Of a stretch of 64,000 nucleotides of DNA, positions 43,210 through 55,559 are shown in pieces; the stretch's first letter is position 1; every line of letters starts with the position of its first letter. Position numbers and translations under genes: made by a program. The notes beneath the pieces were generated by a model. The model did no database searches. It was not told where the DNA came from and worked only from the letters and a program-made list of their open reading frames with translations. The DNA is from Gigaspora rosea (taxonomy: Eukaryota > Glomeromycota > Glomeromycetes > Diversisporales > Gigasporaceae): contig QKWP01000141.1 of assembly GCA_003550325.1 (NCBI GenBank), positions 407,886 to 471,885 of the forward strand, written 5' to 3'.

Positions 43210-46200
43210 AAACATTGTATAGTATTTAAAGTTTTAAAATTAATTTTTTTTTATAAATTTACTTATAAAATTTATTAATTTGATCAATATTATACAATTG
43301 CGTACGAATGTTCATATCGATCTTTTTTTTTTATTAACACCTGCTGGACTGTATCTACGTCAAAATAAAGTTTGGACTTGCCTGTCCCGTTGAATGTTAC
43401 TTTATTGCGCCAGAATTCTACTTGGCGCTCAGTGGCTTGTGTAATGTTTATATTATGAAAGCCTATCAATATTCAGAGTCTTTTTTACCCTGGTAAATTA
43501 AATTCTGATAAGAATTTTATTTTCGGGAAATTAGAGGGTTGTTCTGCTGTGGTTGTTGACGGCTCCATAAAGTCACGTTTTTTTAAAAATTGACGTTAAT
43601 AGTTCCTTTGTCAATTTATAAGAGAGAAAAGAGGTAGAAAAAAGGAGGACGGCAGCCTTTCATCTTCTAACTAGCCAAATACCATAATCTTCAACCACTC
43701 ATAAATAGCTTTCATAAATTTAAATTTCGAAGAAGATCATTTTCTTATCTTTAATTGCTTCGTGTAAGTTATAATAAAGGAAAAAGAAGATCTAAATTAA
43801 AGTATAGTAGAACTTTAGCTTATCTAGATGGACGCTTTTATTCAAAATTGATAAGGAATATAATCATATAAGCTTTAGACTTTTTATAAAAAAAATTCAG
43901 ACCATTTACTCATACCTATTTTCTTTTTTTCACATGATAATTTTTTTAATGTTTTTTTAATTTTTATATTTTTCATCAAACAATCTTTTATTTTTTCCCT
44001 TCGTCTTCATTCTTATCTTGATAAAAATGAATTAGGCCAAAATCGGAGTTCTATTTGGCAATTTAGTCTGCAAATTGAATCCAAAAACGCGTCCTTTAAA
44101 TTTAAATTAAATCCAATACCTTTACACATAAGTGTCACAGAGTGGTCCGTGGAAGTATTAAGTGAGCAGATGTTGTGCGTTTGAATGTAGTAATTTCATC
44201 ATTGCAATTGTTTTCTCTTCATGATTCTTGTTAGCGATATAATTTCTGTATAATTTCTGTCTCATGAATGGAAGTGTAATTTTTTATCTTTTTTTTCTAG
44301 GTATAACTATCTAGAAAGTTTGTATCTAATGTTTTTACTTATTGTTTGTAATTTTGTTCATCAGCGCGTAACTTCTCACGTTCTGCCATTATCATATCAC
44401 ATAATCTTAGGAAGAATATTGGAAGGTAAGTGTAGAGCTCTTCTTATTTTTATTTTTTTTTGTTTTTTACCAGAAACAACACGTAAAACTTGGAGATTTG
44501 AGAGTTTATTTATAAAAAAATTGGTTTAAACTCGAGTGGGTGGGTGTCAGCTGATTTACTTATTTGTTTTTATACATTCAGGTGTTTGACTAATTTACGA
44601 ATCAAATCAATCAAAAAAAGTCGAATAAAAGAAAATCTAGCGATTGAACCCAGATGGATCGGGTATCCAGGAAACTACTGGTGAAATTAACTTTACTCTT
44701 TATTTGAAAAATAAAGTAATTCTATTTATTTCTAGCTATCATACTATAGACGCCATGAATACTGAAAAATGTGCCAAACTATTATATTTGATCAATAATA
44801 ATATAGAGTTATTGGATGTTTTACATCCAATAACAAAAATTATTTGACAAGCCCTATCATAGTAGGAAACAAGAACAGTTGTAAATCACTCCTGCACCAA
44901 ACAACCCCAGCGCAAGTTCGAGCTAATTTTGGATGATCCAGTGAATATTTCGATCATAGCAGGGTTAGGATAAGAATTAGTCAGATATCTTAAATAATGA
45001 AAAGATGTATTATACAATTTGCTAAAATATTGCCAACAATATTACAATTTCTTGATATAAGCGAGAACCTGCGTATTAATATCCTGCTCAATCAATGTGT
45101 TGTACCTTTGAAAAAACTTATATTTTATATTGATTATAATTACAAAAAATAAATAAATAAATAATAATAATAATAATAATAATATGTAATAATAATATTA
45201 ATAGTAATAATAAACCTTAACAAAATTTTATATTCGAAAAAGAATTTTTTGCATGAAATGAATGTAGTTATACGGCATAAAAGAAATTATTATTACAGAT
45301 TTAATAATTCGAACGTATCTGATATTTATTGGGATAAAATTAAACAAGCTTAATAATGTGTTAGCCTGGTACTTTATGAATCTATTACTATCAATTGTTG
45401 TGACGGATTAAAATGAAATATGTATAGTATAAAAAAATTGACAAGCCAAAAAATAAAAAGTTTGGGCGTATTTTTTAGGCTTAGAATGGTTAAAGGTTAA
45501 TTTTAGAGAAAGTTTATATTAAACAAGTATACTTGGGTTTTAGAGGATTAAATAGAAACCTATATTTCATTTTAATCCGATATCATTATGATCTGCGACA
45601 ATTGTTTAATTAATTATAGTTCTATTTTTTTAAAATCACAAAAATATTTGTACCCTAGCGTCACCTAAAAAATTTTGATTAAAAAAAAATTCACTATTAT
45701 ATTAAGATTAGATTTTGCTTTTATCACCCTTTTCAAATAAATGTATAATGTGGAAATCGGAAATTTAGGATTTTAATATCAAATTACAAGCCTGTGATTG
45801 GATAAAAATGACATCATTAACTTTATACCTAATTCTAATTGTAAATGATTTTTTTTTTTTTTTTAAATGTTGAGCGAAGATTTCTCAATATCAACATGGA
45901 AAGTTTCGATTATTTTCGAAAGTTCAAGTAAAATTTTATAATTTATAATTGAATGTAAAAGTTTTATAGCAATAGGAGCAGTTTTGTGAATTATTAATTC
46001 TTTATAATTAGTAGTAAAAAAATCACCGAAATTCCTATTTGATTTTGCCAATCTACACCATTTTTCGTGTATAGCTAGATACAGTGTTAAAAAAAAAGTG
46101 AAAATAATAAAAGAGAAATCCAGGAACTTTTATTTGTAGGCAATTTATTCGCAAAAAATCATATTTTCGGAGTGAAAGATGATCGGGACACTAAGAAAGG

Positions 46201-46360
46201 GCTAAAAGAAAGATTAAAAAATTTAAAAATTTTAAAAAAATTAACCCGATTAAAAAAAAATAAATTAAAAAAATTCTACCTCAAATTTAATTTTTGGGTC
46301 GTTACCTATAAAAAAGTTGTACAACTCGATAAACTATAGTTATAAAAGCACAGGTTGCTA
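43210..46360. other. Intergenic, microsatellite and one fold-back repeat
   Basis: No gene is supported; the ORFs at 44320, 44644 and 45863 lack recognisable features. An (AAT)n microsatellite runs at about 45148-45205. At 45387-45615 inverted arms with GACGGATTAAAATGAAATAT match the CAGATTATAATTTAAAATGA arms near 27330, so it is a second copy of that fold-back family. Confidence 0.5.
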
Positions 46361-46368
46361 CATAAGAC

Positions 46369-46851
46369 CAGTGATGGTAAATGACCTGAAATGACTCAAA
46401 TGACAAATGACTAGTCATTGGGTCATTTCGAGGCTCAAATTACCTAGAAGGTCATTTAACATATGTTAGTTAATATTCTAATGCTCTTTAACCAATCAGA
46501 ATTGGCCGCCAAACAAAATCAAAACATATTCAATAATTATGGTTATAAGTCAATTAATATTTATGTCTTAAGTAAGGTTGTTCGAAATAATAAATTGCAT
46601 ATTTCGAACACCTTAATTACGACATAAATATTAATTGACTTAGTAAAAGTTGGGGCTTTAATATATAGCTAAGATTATCGATAAGGAAAGTAATAAAGTT
46701 TGATAACTTTTTATACGAGCAATTCAACTAATAAAATTATTTTATATGCCAATAACCCAATGAACTTAATAACCAAAATGATCTTGTCATGATTTAATAA
46801 CTTGGAGTCATTTAAATTTCGATCAAACGATCGAGTTATTTACCATTCCTA
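46369..46851. mobile_element. hAT-like element related to the 8822 family
   Basis: It begins CAGTGATGGTAAATGACCTG and ends with inverted AGGAATGGTAAATAACTCG. Several ATGAC motifs lie at the left end, as in the 8822-11313 element. The centre is a hairpin (GTCAATTAATATTTATGTC with its complement). I found no 8-bp duplication, so the right tip may be damaged. Confidence 0.6.
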
Positions 46852-47176
46852 GGTTGGACCGGGCTATAAACTTTTATTGGGTTGGGGCCCGATACCTAGT
46901 CCAACCCAGCTTACTTCGAAACCTATACGTATGGATTATTGTTATGCAGTTAAAGTTTATCATCTATGTAAAAAAATATTTAGATATGAGATACAAACTC
47001 TATATGCACGATGGCTTTTACCCCGTGACACTCGCCCAGACCTATTTTATGCATACCAGGCATAAATTTAAAAATGTGATTTTGTGTATTTCGATTATTA
47101 AAAAAATTTTTTTTTTATTAATTTTCCTTTCTGCTATAATACTTTTTGAGTAATTTTCGATTTATCAGTGCTTTGA

Positions 47177-48362
47177 TTACATTCCCATCACAGTACGTAA
47201 CTTATACACTCCCTTTTTAAGCACCTTGTGAACGACAAAAGGTCCTTTCCACTTAGGGTAGAGTTTGTGACTTTTTGAATATTGTTGAGAAGCCTTGTAT
47301 ACTAATACTAGGTCTCCTTTTTTTAATTCTTCTATAGGTAATAAACCCTGATCATGTCTTCTTTTAGCACTTTCTTGTGCTTTTTCTACTCTTTTAATAG
47401 CATCATTTCTCACTTTAGGTAATACTTCAATTAAATCAAAAAGCCTTTGAAGAAATGTTCCTTTCAACAATTCTTCATTCTCATCGGGATGGACAGGAAA
47501 TCGAGCTTCTCTTCCATATACCAATAAGAATGGAGAAAATTTCATTGTGTTTTGTTTAGCGGTTCGATATGCGAAGAGCACCAAAGGTATGAGTGAATCC
47601 CATTCCCTTACATTTGTGACTAATTTGGCAATAGATTCACATAATGGTTTGTTGAATCGTTCCATTAATCCATTTGTCTGCGGATGATAGGGCGTGGAGT
47701 AATGGTGGTTAATGGTGAATTTCTTCAGAAATTCATCCATTAAATTATTGCGAAAATGTGTCCCTTGATTGAATAGTAAGTATTGCGGGCACCTGTGATG
47801 ACATATAATATCTTCATATATAAAATCGGCCACCTCCTGTGCATTGGCATTTTTATTGCGCTTGCTTCAGGCTATTTGGTCATGTAGTCAGAAGCAACTA
47901 CAATGTACCTATTACCTTTAGGAGTTGCAGTAATTTTCCAACTATATCAATTCTGATTTTATAAAATGGGGCTTCAACCGGGATCGGATGTAACAGAGGT
48001 TTTGCTAAAGTTTTACCTCTTCTTTGGCAGGAATCGCAGGTACGGACGAATCGTCAGATATCGGTATACATTTGTGGCCAATAATATTTAGCCCTTATTT
48101 TGTTGAACATGATATCAATTCCAAAATGCCCTCCTAATGGATGGGTATGGATTAAGTATAAAATTGGTTCAACTTCATACTTTTGAATCACTCTCAATAA
48201 ATGATTAATCTTGTGTTTATTCTTTTTATAGATTAATCCATCCTTTACAATGAAAAATTGGCTTTGAGCTTGAAGGCTTCGACGTTCTTGTGGAGTTAAC
48301 TTCTTTGGTAGCATATGTTCCAACAAGTAGTTTTTTAGCAATTGGTATTGTAGTGACTCCAC
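47177..48362 (-). pseudogene. Integrase region, broken
   Basis: The N-terminal zinc-binding part is visible at 48362-48054 (HTHPLGGHFGIDIMFNKIRA and, after an in-frame stop at 48053, a CDSC pair). The catalytic core and C-terminus are at 47833-47177: FNQGTHFRNN, where the usual catalytic Asp is Asn; GLMERFNK with the Glu kept; and a C-terminal chromatin-side segment (YPKWKGPFVVHKVLKKGVYKL). Stops and frame changes separate the two halves, and the first catalytic Asp region (about 47840-48000) is scrambled. It would have joined element cDNA to the host genome; it cannot work now. Confidence 0.85.
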
Positions 48363-48374
48363 CTTTCTTTTTTT

Positions 48375-49790
48375 TTTTTGTCAGGACACTGACTATCTGG
48401 ACCGGATTAAGTTTTAATGTCAGATTTTATCTAAATCTTTAAGTATATGTATTCCTTATAACTAATTATTTAATTTTTTTAAAGATGTTTTATATATTTA
48501 ATTAAATTAAAAATTGAACTAATTTGGTTTTTTTTTTTTTTTAAATTACGCTAATCGGGTTCAAGTCTCATGCAGTACTTATTACGGTTGCCAACCTTGC
48601 CAGTACTAGGCTATATACGTGAATTACAGATCTGAACACACCCTCAATTTTCACACCTTAAGCGAATTATAGGCAGAGTACCTTAATCAATTTTCACACC
48701 TTAAGCAAATTATAGGCAGAGTACCTTAATCAATTTTTAGTGTAATTTTTCTTTTTTTAGTTCAAAGTTTTTTTTTTAAATTTTTAACTCTAACTAATTT
48801 TAAATTTAAATTCTCAAAATCTTATTAGTAAAAAAAATAATATTACGAGAAAAAAAAAATTGAATTATAATTTTTATATACTACTCTCTCCTTTAAATAA
48901 TTCTACAAAATTATATTTTATCATATCGATCCTTTTAGTGATTAGTCTATCTCTTCTTGATTTCCAAAACGTTGGATTCGGATTATTAATTTCGTAAGAA
49001 TTATCTGATTTATGAATAATTCTTATTCGGTTTTGTTCGATTATGCTCTTCTTTATCGTATAACTTCTCTTCATAAGAGTTTAAAATTGCTTATTGCCTA
49101 CGATTTTTTTAATTCGGGATGGCACTAATTCTTATATGATTAATTCATTTATTATCTTTCCAATTTACTTATAATTAATTTAAGTGCAACAGCACTTATT
49201 CATTTCGGATTAAAATCCATTATCAATTTTTACTACTTAATTCTATCGACACGGATTATTTAGTTAAGTGCAAATTCTTATAGTGTCTCATTTTCATCAT
49301 ATTATATCGGATATAATATTCAACTCTTTTTAGATAAAATTATCGCATTTCCTATTATGATGTAAAATCATTTATATAAGGTGCAACAATGTTAAGTTTC
49401 AGTACATATTTTGTTCTATATATAATTCGTCCTTATGATTCTTAAATCTTTTTTGTATTCACTAATTACTATTCTTCTATTTTCTTTTGTATAATAGAAA
49501 TAAATTTGTGTTAGGAATTCACAAGTTAAGAGATATCGGTTGCTAATTGGACTTCTGGAGTTTTACAGTTTCAGTTATTACATTGATTGAAAATCTGATA
49601 AAATTCTGACAGTGGCTGGCTGCGGTCAGAGATTCATATTAAGGTCACGAGGTTGAAAGTTCTCTGAGGATAGGAAATCATGGGATCGAGTATTGTTGAC
49701 CAAAAGGGTAATCAATCAGATTTTTAAGTGACATTGAGGGGAATTGGGGAAAATAAAAAAAAATAGTTATTTCGCTTCTTTTTTTTGTAG
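48375..49790. other. Unassigned insert in the integrase linker
   Basis: About 1.4 kb separates the RNase H/integrase linker from the integrase N-terminus and has no retroelement similarity that I can read. Both junctions lie in similar TTCTTTTTTTTTG-type tracts (48365-48380 and about 49778-49790), which could be a target duplication of a retroposed insert. A 43-bp unit containing CACACCTTAAGCGAATTATA is duplicated in tandem at 48645-48730. Confidence 0.4.
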
Positions 49791-49846
49791 GTATATCCAT
49801 GATAACGCATCTACATTGGAGTACTTTCTTCCAGCGTGGTGTATTA

Positions 49847-50843
49847 TACAGTCATAGGACATGTCCTTTCAATTGCTGTTTATAATAAAAATTATAATAA
49901 AAACATATGAATTTACTATAGACATGGATTAGAAGATTCTCTTTGATCTTACTTATTAACTTAATATTTTGCCAATTTTGTACAAAACGAAAATGTAACT
50001 TTACCAAAAACAAATATTTCTAATTTTAAGATAATAAGTAGATGTAAAATCATGCCTGAACAACTTTACTTAGTCGACTAAAGTAGGTTACCTTGTAAGA
50101 AAAATGGGTTATCTATGTACTAAATTTAAAATATTTGAGTTTTAAATATAAAAGGTTTTTTTAATTAAGTAACCTACTTCGGGCCCTTAAGCAAAGTTGT
50201 TTGGCACATGATTCTACTTGATTTAAAGCAGCCGCACGTTTTCTTGGACCTTTTACTAAGTGAAAAATAGGTTTAAAGTTGAGAAAAAAAATTTTTTCTA
50301 AAAAAAATTTTTTTTTTAGAAACAATTTTTTTTCCCAACTTTAAACCTATTTTTTCACTTAGTAAAAGGTCCGAGAAAACGCGCAGCAGTTTAAAAGTAG
50401 AATCACGTGCCAAACAACTTTGCTTAAGGGCCCGAAGTAGGTTACCTAATCAAAAAAAAAGTTTTATATTTAAAACTCAAAAATTTTAACTTTAGTACAT
50501 AGATAACCCATTTTTCTTACAAGGTAACCTACTTTAGTCGACTAAGTAAAGTTGTTCGGGCATGATTTTACATCTACTCATCATTTTAAAATTAGAAAAT
50601 ATTTGGTTTTGGCAAAGTTACATTTTCGTTTTGTGCAAAATCAGCAAAATTTTAATTTGATTTTAAGCTCAATTTTTTCTTCTTCCCTTGTTCTATATTC
50701 CCAAAAATTTAATTTTAAGTTAATAAGTAAGATCAAAAATAATCTTCTGATCTATGTCTATAGTAAATTCATATGTTTTTATTATAATTTTTTATTATAG
50801 ACAACATTTGGGCCATTTTTTAAAGATATGTTCTATGACTGTA
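49847..50843. mobile_element. 997-bp giant palindrome inserted in the Gypsy element
   Basis: Almost the whole element is an inverted repeat centred near 50310 (arms include TAAGTAGATGTAAAATCATG, TTTACTTAGTCGACTAAAGT, AAGTAGGTTACCT and CTTAGTAAAAGGTCC). The tips TACAGTCATAGGACATGTC and inverted TACAGTCATAGAACATATC are bounded by TA. Removing it rejoins the Gypsy frame so that the conserved HHAGRKYSNVDALS linker follows RNase H directly. Confidence 0.88.
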
Positions 50844-50849
50844 TAGAAT

Positions 50850-52275
50850 AATTATAGGGTTGTAGTCTCAAAATCCAACGGGCACTTTTCTTTTAGATTC
50901 TAAAGTATGGAGCTACTTAAGAGCGACGTGGTCCGTAATTAATGTAAAGTGTTTGCACCCAAATAATAATGAAAGTGTTCTACAGCCCATACGACGGCTA
51001 AACACTCAACTTCCGGGGCAGAATAATTTCTTTCTGTTTTAGAAAGTCCACGACTGGCATATGCCACCACATATTCTTTGTGGTCTTTATCTTTCTGTGC
51101 TAAAACAGCTAGCTCCTAATCTTACTGGACGCATCGGTATGTAGGTAAAACTCTTCTTTAAAATTTGGATACCTTAAAATAGGTGCCATCAATAAATGTC
51201 TTTTTAATTTTCCAAAGGCATTTTGTTGAGCTTCTTCCTATTTGTAGAAAATATTTTTTTCTAACAACTTATGAAGTGGTCGAGCTATTGTCACGAATCC
51301 CTTAATAAATCGGCGATAATACAAGGCTAGTCCAATAAATCCCTTCAATTGTTGAGGGTTCGCCGATATGGAAAAATTTTTAACTTTCTCAACTTTAGAT
51401 TCATCTGGTCTTACCCCTCCTTATTAATTACATGACCCAGGTAATTAATTTCTGATTTGAAAAAGGTACACTTCTCCGGGTTTAATTTTAATTTAGCTCT
51501 TCTTAATTTACTAAATATAATTTTTAAATGTTCTAGATGTTCTTTAAATGAGTTTGAGTATATATTTATATTTTCTAGGTAGACTACAGCAAAATTTCCA
51601 AGACAATCCCCAAGAATTTGATCCATCAACCTTTAAAAAGTACCCGGAATGTTACAAAGACTAAACGGTATTACTTTAAAGGCATAAGTACTATATTTTG
51701 TAATGAATGTAGTTTTTTCTATATCTTTCTCACTAACTCAAACTTGCCAATATCCACTTATCAGGTCTAAAATGGAAAACCATTTGGCTGTTCCAAACGT
51801 ATCGAGAAGATCAGTAATAAGCAGCAAAGGATATGTATCCTTTTTAGTAACTGAATTCAATTTCCGGTAATCTACACAGAATCGTAGTTTACTATTTTTT
51901 TTCGATACTATAACTACGGGAGAGGCCCAAGGACTATTGATTTCAATTATAAATCCTTGTTTTTTTTAATTTATTTATTTCTTTTCTTATGAATTCGTTT
52001 TTTTATAGGTGGCTCGATAGTATCCTTGTCTTATTGAAGCAGGTCTCCTGTATTAATGCTATGAGCGTAGCATTTGTACACCCCATATCTTCAATGCTTA
52101 GTGCAAATAAGGTTTCTTCTGTAAGCAAAAATTCTTTTGCTTTATTTTGTTGTTGAAATGTTAATTCTTTGTTATTAAACATTTCTTCTATTAATTCCTT
52201 TATAGATTTCTCTTTGTCTTTATCTTCTTTATCTTTCTTTATAGGTACCTCTTCGATATTGGTGAGGTATAACAC
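50850..52275 (-). pseudogene. Reverse transcriptase and RNase H region, broken
   Basis: Recognisable minus-strand pieces are VDYRKLNSVTKKDTYPLLLI-like sequence near 51860 (fingers), YLENINIYS at about 51570, where the family has Y-[LVI]-D-D, so both catalytic Asp are lost, and [17 protein letters not shown] near 50960 (RNase H). Several stops and frame changes interrupt the frame. The upstream segment 52003-52275 is the protease-RT linker, Lys/Glu-rich. Confidence 0.85.
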
Positions 52276-52336
52276 GGGATTTTCTTCTCTTAAGAGTCAA
52301 CTTTCAATGTTTTCTTCGTCAAATTCTTCTTCCTCA

Positions 52337-52501
52337 TAGGGGTGGTGACAGATATTACGTAATATTTTAGGGGGGAGGGGGGTCTCTAAATTCTTACGTT
52401 AAATATAGAAGTTCATAATAGCCAATCAAATGTCTCTTATGTAGGGGAGGGGTGTAGGGGGTATAGTAAAATTATATTACGTAATATATGTCACCACCCT
52501 A
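52337..52501. mobile_element. MITE inserted in gag-pol, TA target site
   Basis: TAGGGGTGGTGACAGATATT on the left is mirrored by TAGGGTGGTGACATATATT on the right, bounded by TA. Deleting it leaves a continuous acidic frame (DEFDYEEEEFDEE) on the minus strand, so the insertion split a coding segment. Confidence 0.8.
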
Positions 52502-52542
52502 GTCGAATTCGTCGAAAGTATCCTCACTGTCACTCTGGACCT

Positions 52543-52930
52543 CTACATTTTATATGGATTAAGGCCTTCGGCACCTTTATTGGAAATTGGTACTTCTGCT
52601 AATCTATTAGCATATTGTAAGTATAGTTTCTGCTCGTCAAAGTAAATGCGAGCTTTTGTCTTTTGGAACCAATTAGTTCCTAACAATAAAGTATCTTCAG
52701 AGGATTCGATTATATGTAAAGTAGTGGGTATTATAACCTCCTGGATGATTATTCTAACATTCTTAATTTTTCTAAGTATCTTGGCTTTATCTTCAGTTGC
52801 TATTACTACTACTGTGATAGACTTATTGTCTATCTTTAATCCCAATTTATCTAATAAACATTTCGATATTATGCTTATGACTGCGCCTGAATCTAATACT
52901 GCTAGTACCGGATTGTTGCAAATTCAAATA
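52543..52930 (-). pseudogene. Retroviral-type aspartic protease region
   Basis: The minus strand reads VLAVLDSGAVISIISKCLLD, with the D-S-G-A active-site loop, followed by GLKIDNKSITVVVIATEDKA and the second-half signature DTLLLGTNWFQKTKARI. The motif residues of the protease are kept, but the surrounding polyprotein frame is broken on both sides (a stop immediately after NPYKM). Confidence 0.85.
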
Positions 52931-53253
52931 TAACACCGGGCTGCAGTCGTACAACATTGTTCTTCAGCATTAAGGAAATTAGTTTCCTTTGTAATAGCCA
53001 GACATTTTAAAATCTTAGCCAAATTTCTTCGTTGATTTGGATATTGAAGTATTTGACCTACTGTAGCATTTGTAGGTAAGGCTAGAATATGATCTGCTAC
53101 ATTGTATGGACTTAAAGAATCAATTTTTGACGTCTCACGTTTTCTTTTTGGGTTGTTTAAAGGACTTGAGTTCTTTATACGAGTTGGATTTTCGATATTT
53201 ATATCTTGTTCTTCTGTTGTCCTTTCTTGGGGTATTTTAACTACCTTACGTAG

Positions 53254-54297
53254 TCAATTTTTCCATTTAGGGTTCACCGGATGTTTTACAGTCTTCTTAG
53301 AAGTAATGTTATCTATAATATATACTTCATTATTATTAGTTTCTTCTATCTCACAAAAACTAATAGTTTTTATTTTATTAAAATTGTCTTTTTCTTTTCT
53401 TTGACTAAAATATGGGTATTTTGATTTTTCTGACATACAATTTCTAGCCATGTGGCCCATTTCACCACATCTATTACATTCAATTTCTTTCTTTCTTTCC
53501 CATCTATAATTATAATGAGGTTGTCCTCCTCTATAAAAATTATTATGAGGATAATTTACTCTTGTATCCTTTAATTGAGCAGACAAGGTCACATAATTTA
53601 ATGCTAGGCCTTCTATACTTTTCTTTAAATCAATTAACTCATTTTCCTTTTGTTGCTGTTCATTGACTATTTCAGAAGATCATCAGCCATAATTTCCTCC
53701 AGCCTCAACCCTTTTTGCTGCAGTAATGACTTTATTTAAATTTTTAGGTGCGGCGACGGATACTAAAGTGGCGTTATTGCCTTTCAAGCCATTCAAAAAC
53801 ATTCCAACTATAAATTCATCTGAAAAACCATTATCCACATTAATCCTATTAAGTAACTTATTGAATTTTGTAGCATAAATTTATATTTTTTTCTGTATCC
53901 CTTTGCCGTAATTCATAGAGTTCCATCTGCCAATAATATTGATGTTCTTTAGAGGCAAATTGTTCTACAAACAGATGGTAGAAACTTTTGCTCCGGTCTG
54001 TTTCATAGTCTTCTTTTACTTTCCAGTACTCAATACTCTCTTTGACTGCTTTATGCCAAACAGCTGCCATTTCTTTCAAATACCTGGACGCAATCTTCAC
54101 TCTATGATCTTTGGCCCAATTATTGGCTTCCGACACTCTTTCGAAGTCATCGAACCATTCGAAAGCATCTCATCGTCAGTTCTGTAAAAGTACTTGATTT
54201 TAACAAGATTACTTTCTTTTGGTGGAGCTTTGGTTTCTTCTTTTTTAACCGATTTGGTCATGGCTTCCATGAACTTGTTAAACTGTTCTTCATTCAT
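53254..54297 (-). pseudogene. Gag region with CCHC zinc knuckle
   Basis: The gag start MNEEQFNKFMEAMTKSVKKE lies at 54297. It is followed in another frame by a capsid-like helical segment (WAKDHRVKIASRYLKEMAAV, FVEQFASKEHQYYWQMEL), and the nucleocapsid knuckle CNRCGEMGHMARNC lies at about 53490-53450. At least two frame changes separate the three pieces. Confidence 0.85.
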
Positions 54298-54342
54298 TTT
54301 AGATGATTAAAGATGCAAATTTTTATGAAGTTTAGAATCTTA

Positions 54343-54354
54343 CAGTCACCACCA
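54343..54354 (-). promoter_or_regulatory. Primer-binding site
   Basis: TGGTGGTGACTG on the minus strand lies two bases inside the end of the 5' LTR (...CAACA, then TT). This is the usual place for the tRNA primer site that starts minus-strand DNA synthesis. I did not identify the tRNA. Confidence 0.6.
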
Positions 54355-54356
54355 AA

Positions 54357-54835
54357 TGTTGCGAGCAGAAACGTAAGTTTGTTAGTTTATATATATGAAA
54401 AACATAGGATTTTGGTAATAAGGCAACTCGTCAGAGGCGTGCCATTGGTTATTTGACAATAATTTATTTAGAATATTTATTAAGGTAATTTATTTAATGT
54501 ATTAGGTCAAGAATATCGAAATCCTGTAGGATATGATAATTTTACAAGGGAGAAAACTACAGTGCTTTTATAACTTTTTCTGGACTAATGAACTAAAGAG
54601 GCTTAGGGATAAATCGATCTTTCATCAAGAAAGAATCGAGGAAGAATCACTATAACTAAGGGACCTTCGATGATGATTATTACATGATGATAGCTATGTT
54701 TAACATTATTTAATATTGTTAACTATTTTTAACTAATTCTTAATTCTTGATTTCTTTTTAGATTTCTTGGATTTCAGTTCTTAATCTCGGGTTTTTACTG
54801 CGCCTAATTTCAAAGATCACTTTTACCCCGTGACA
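54357..54835 (-). repeat. 5' LTR of the Gypsy element, about 479 bp
   Basis: On the minus strand it starts TGTCACGGGGTAAAAGTG and ends CGCAACA next to the primer-binding site, giving the usual TG...CA boundaries. The 3' partner at 47030 keeps only about 16 bases. Confidence 0.7.
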
Positions 54836-55065
54836 ATACTAATGTTTTTTGTTTTTTATTTAAAATTTTATTTAATAATAGTTGAAAACATATTGTGATA
54901 TTGGATCCGTCATGTTATGGAATATCAAGGGATAATAAATCTAAAAATTACATTATAGTTTTTGTAATATATGAGTAAATGTTCATTAGTCAAAACCTTG
55001 GTTCAGTAGCACAAATGAAATGAAAGATAAATTTAATGTGTTATATAGTATTGCTTCATAGATCT

Positions 55066-55500
55066 TGAATCAATCCATTCTCAAGAATTGATTCAACGAG
55101 ATTTGCATTCTGGAAATATCTTGCAAGATCATTTATATAGTGCATGCATTACAGATTTAGGACTTTCAACATCATCTAACATGAATCAAAAAGAAGAAAT
55201 CAATGGTGTTATGCCATACGTAGTGCCTGAAGTTTTAATGGATAAACCGTTCATGCAAGCAACTGATATCTATGGCTTTGGAGTTATCATGTCTAAGGTT
55301 TCAACTGGAAAAAGAGCAGTTAATGATGAATTTTTCAACATTAATCTTTCATTAAAAATTTGTCAGCGTAAAAGACCAGCATTTGGCAAGACTGTTATGT
55401 TGAATTGGCTAAGAAATGCATGGATCAGGATCCAAATAAACGACCCACAGAAACCGTTATTGGTGGCGTAATTTGTTATTGGCTTTACGAATCAGTAATA
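55066..55500 (+). pseudogene. TKL-type protein kinase fragment, frameshifted
   Basis: Only the C-lobe is present: IQRDLHSGNIL (the catalytic loop, with the usual His replaced by Gln), ITDLGLST (DLG in place of DFG), GVMPYVVPEVL (activation segment and APE-like motif), and ATDIYGFGVIMSKVSTGKRA. At about 55390 the frame shifts by one base, after which CMDQDPNKRP is readable in the other frame. A possible acceptor (TTCATAG) precedes the fragment, but no N-lobe exon is found upstream, where the retrotransposon LTR lies 230 bp away. It is a relic of the expanded Tyr-kinase-like family of these fungi. Confidence 0.8.
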
Positions 55501-55559
55501 GAGAAATCAAGAAACAATTCTTAGAAGCTGATAAAATAAACTTCATATTGAATCACCAA

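Larger units (their letters stand above)
47030..54835 (-). mobile_element. Decayed Ty3/Gypsy LTR retrotransposon
   Basis: Read on the minus strand, the order is 5' LTR, primer-binding site, gag with CCHC knuckle, protease, reverse transcriptase/RNase H, and integrase. This is the Ty3/Gypsy order. The 3' LTR is reduced to its first bases: TGTCACGGGGTAAAAG occurs at both 54835 and 47030 (reading down), and the similarity then ends. Frames are broken throughout and at least two DNA elements have inserted, so it is inactive. Confidence 0.85.

Noticed and set aside
46845..46920. A separate GGTTGGAC-ended element
   Set aside because: A short inverted match GGTTGGAC/GTCCAACC exists, but ends and duplication could not be defined; it may belong to the damaged right end of the 46369 element.
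48550..48590. tRNA B-box-like GGGTTCAAGTCTC near the Gypsy insert
   Set aside because: No A box at the right distance and no cloverleaf; probably chance.
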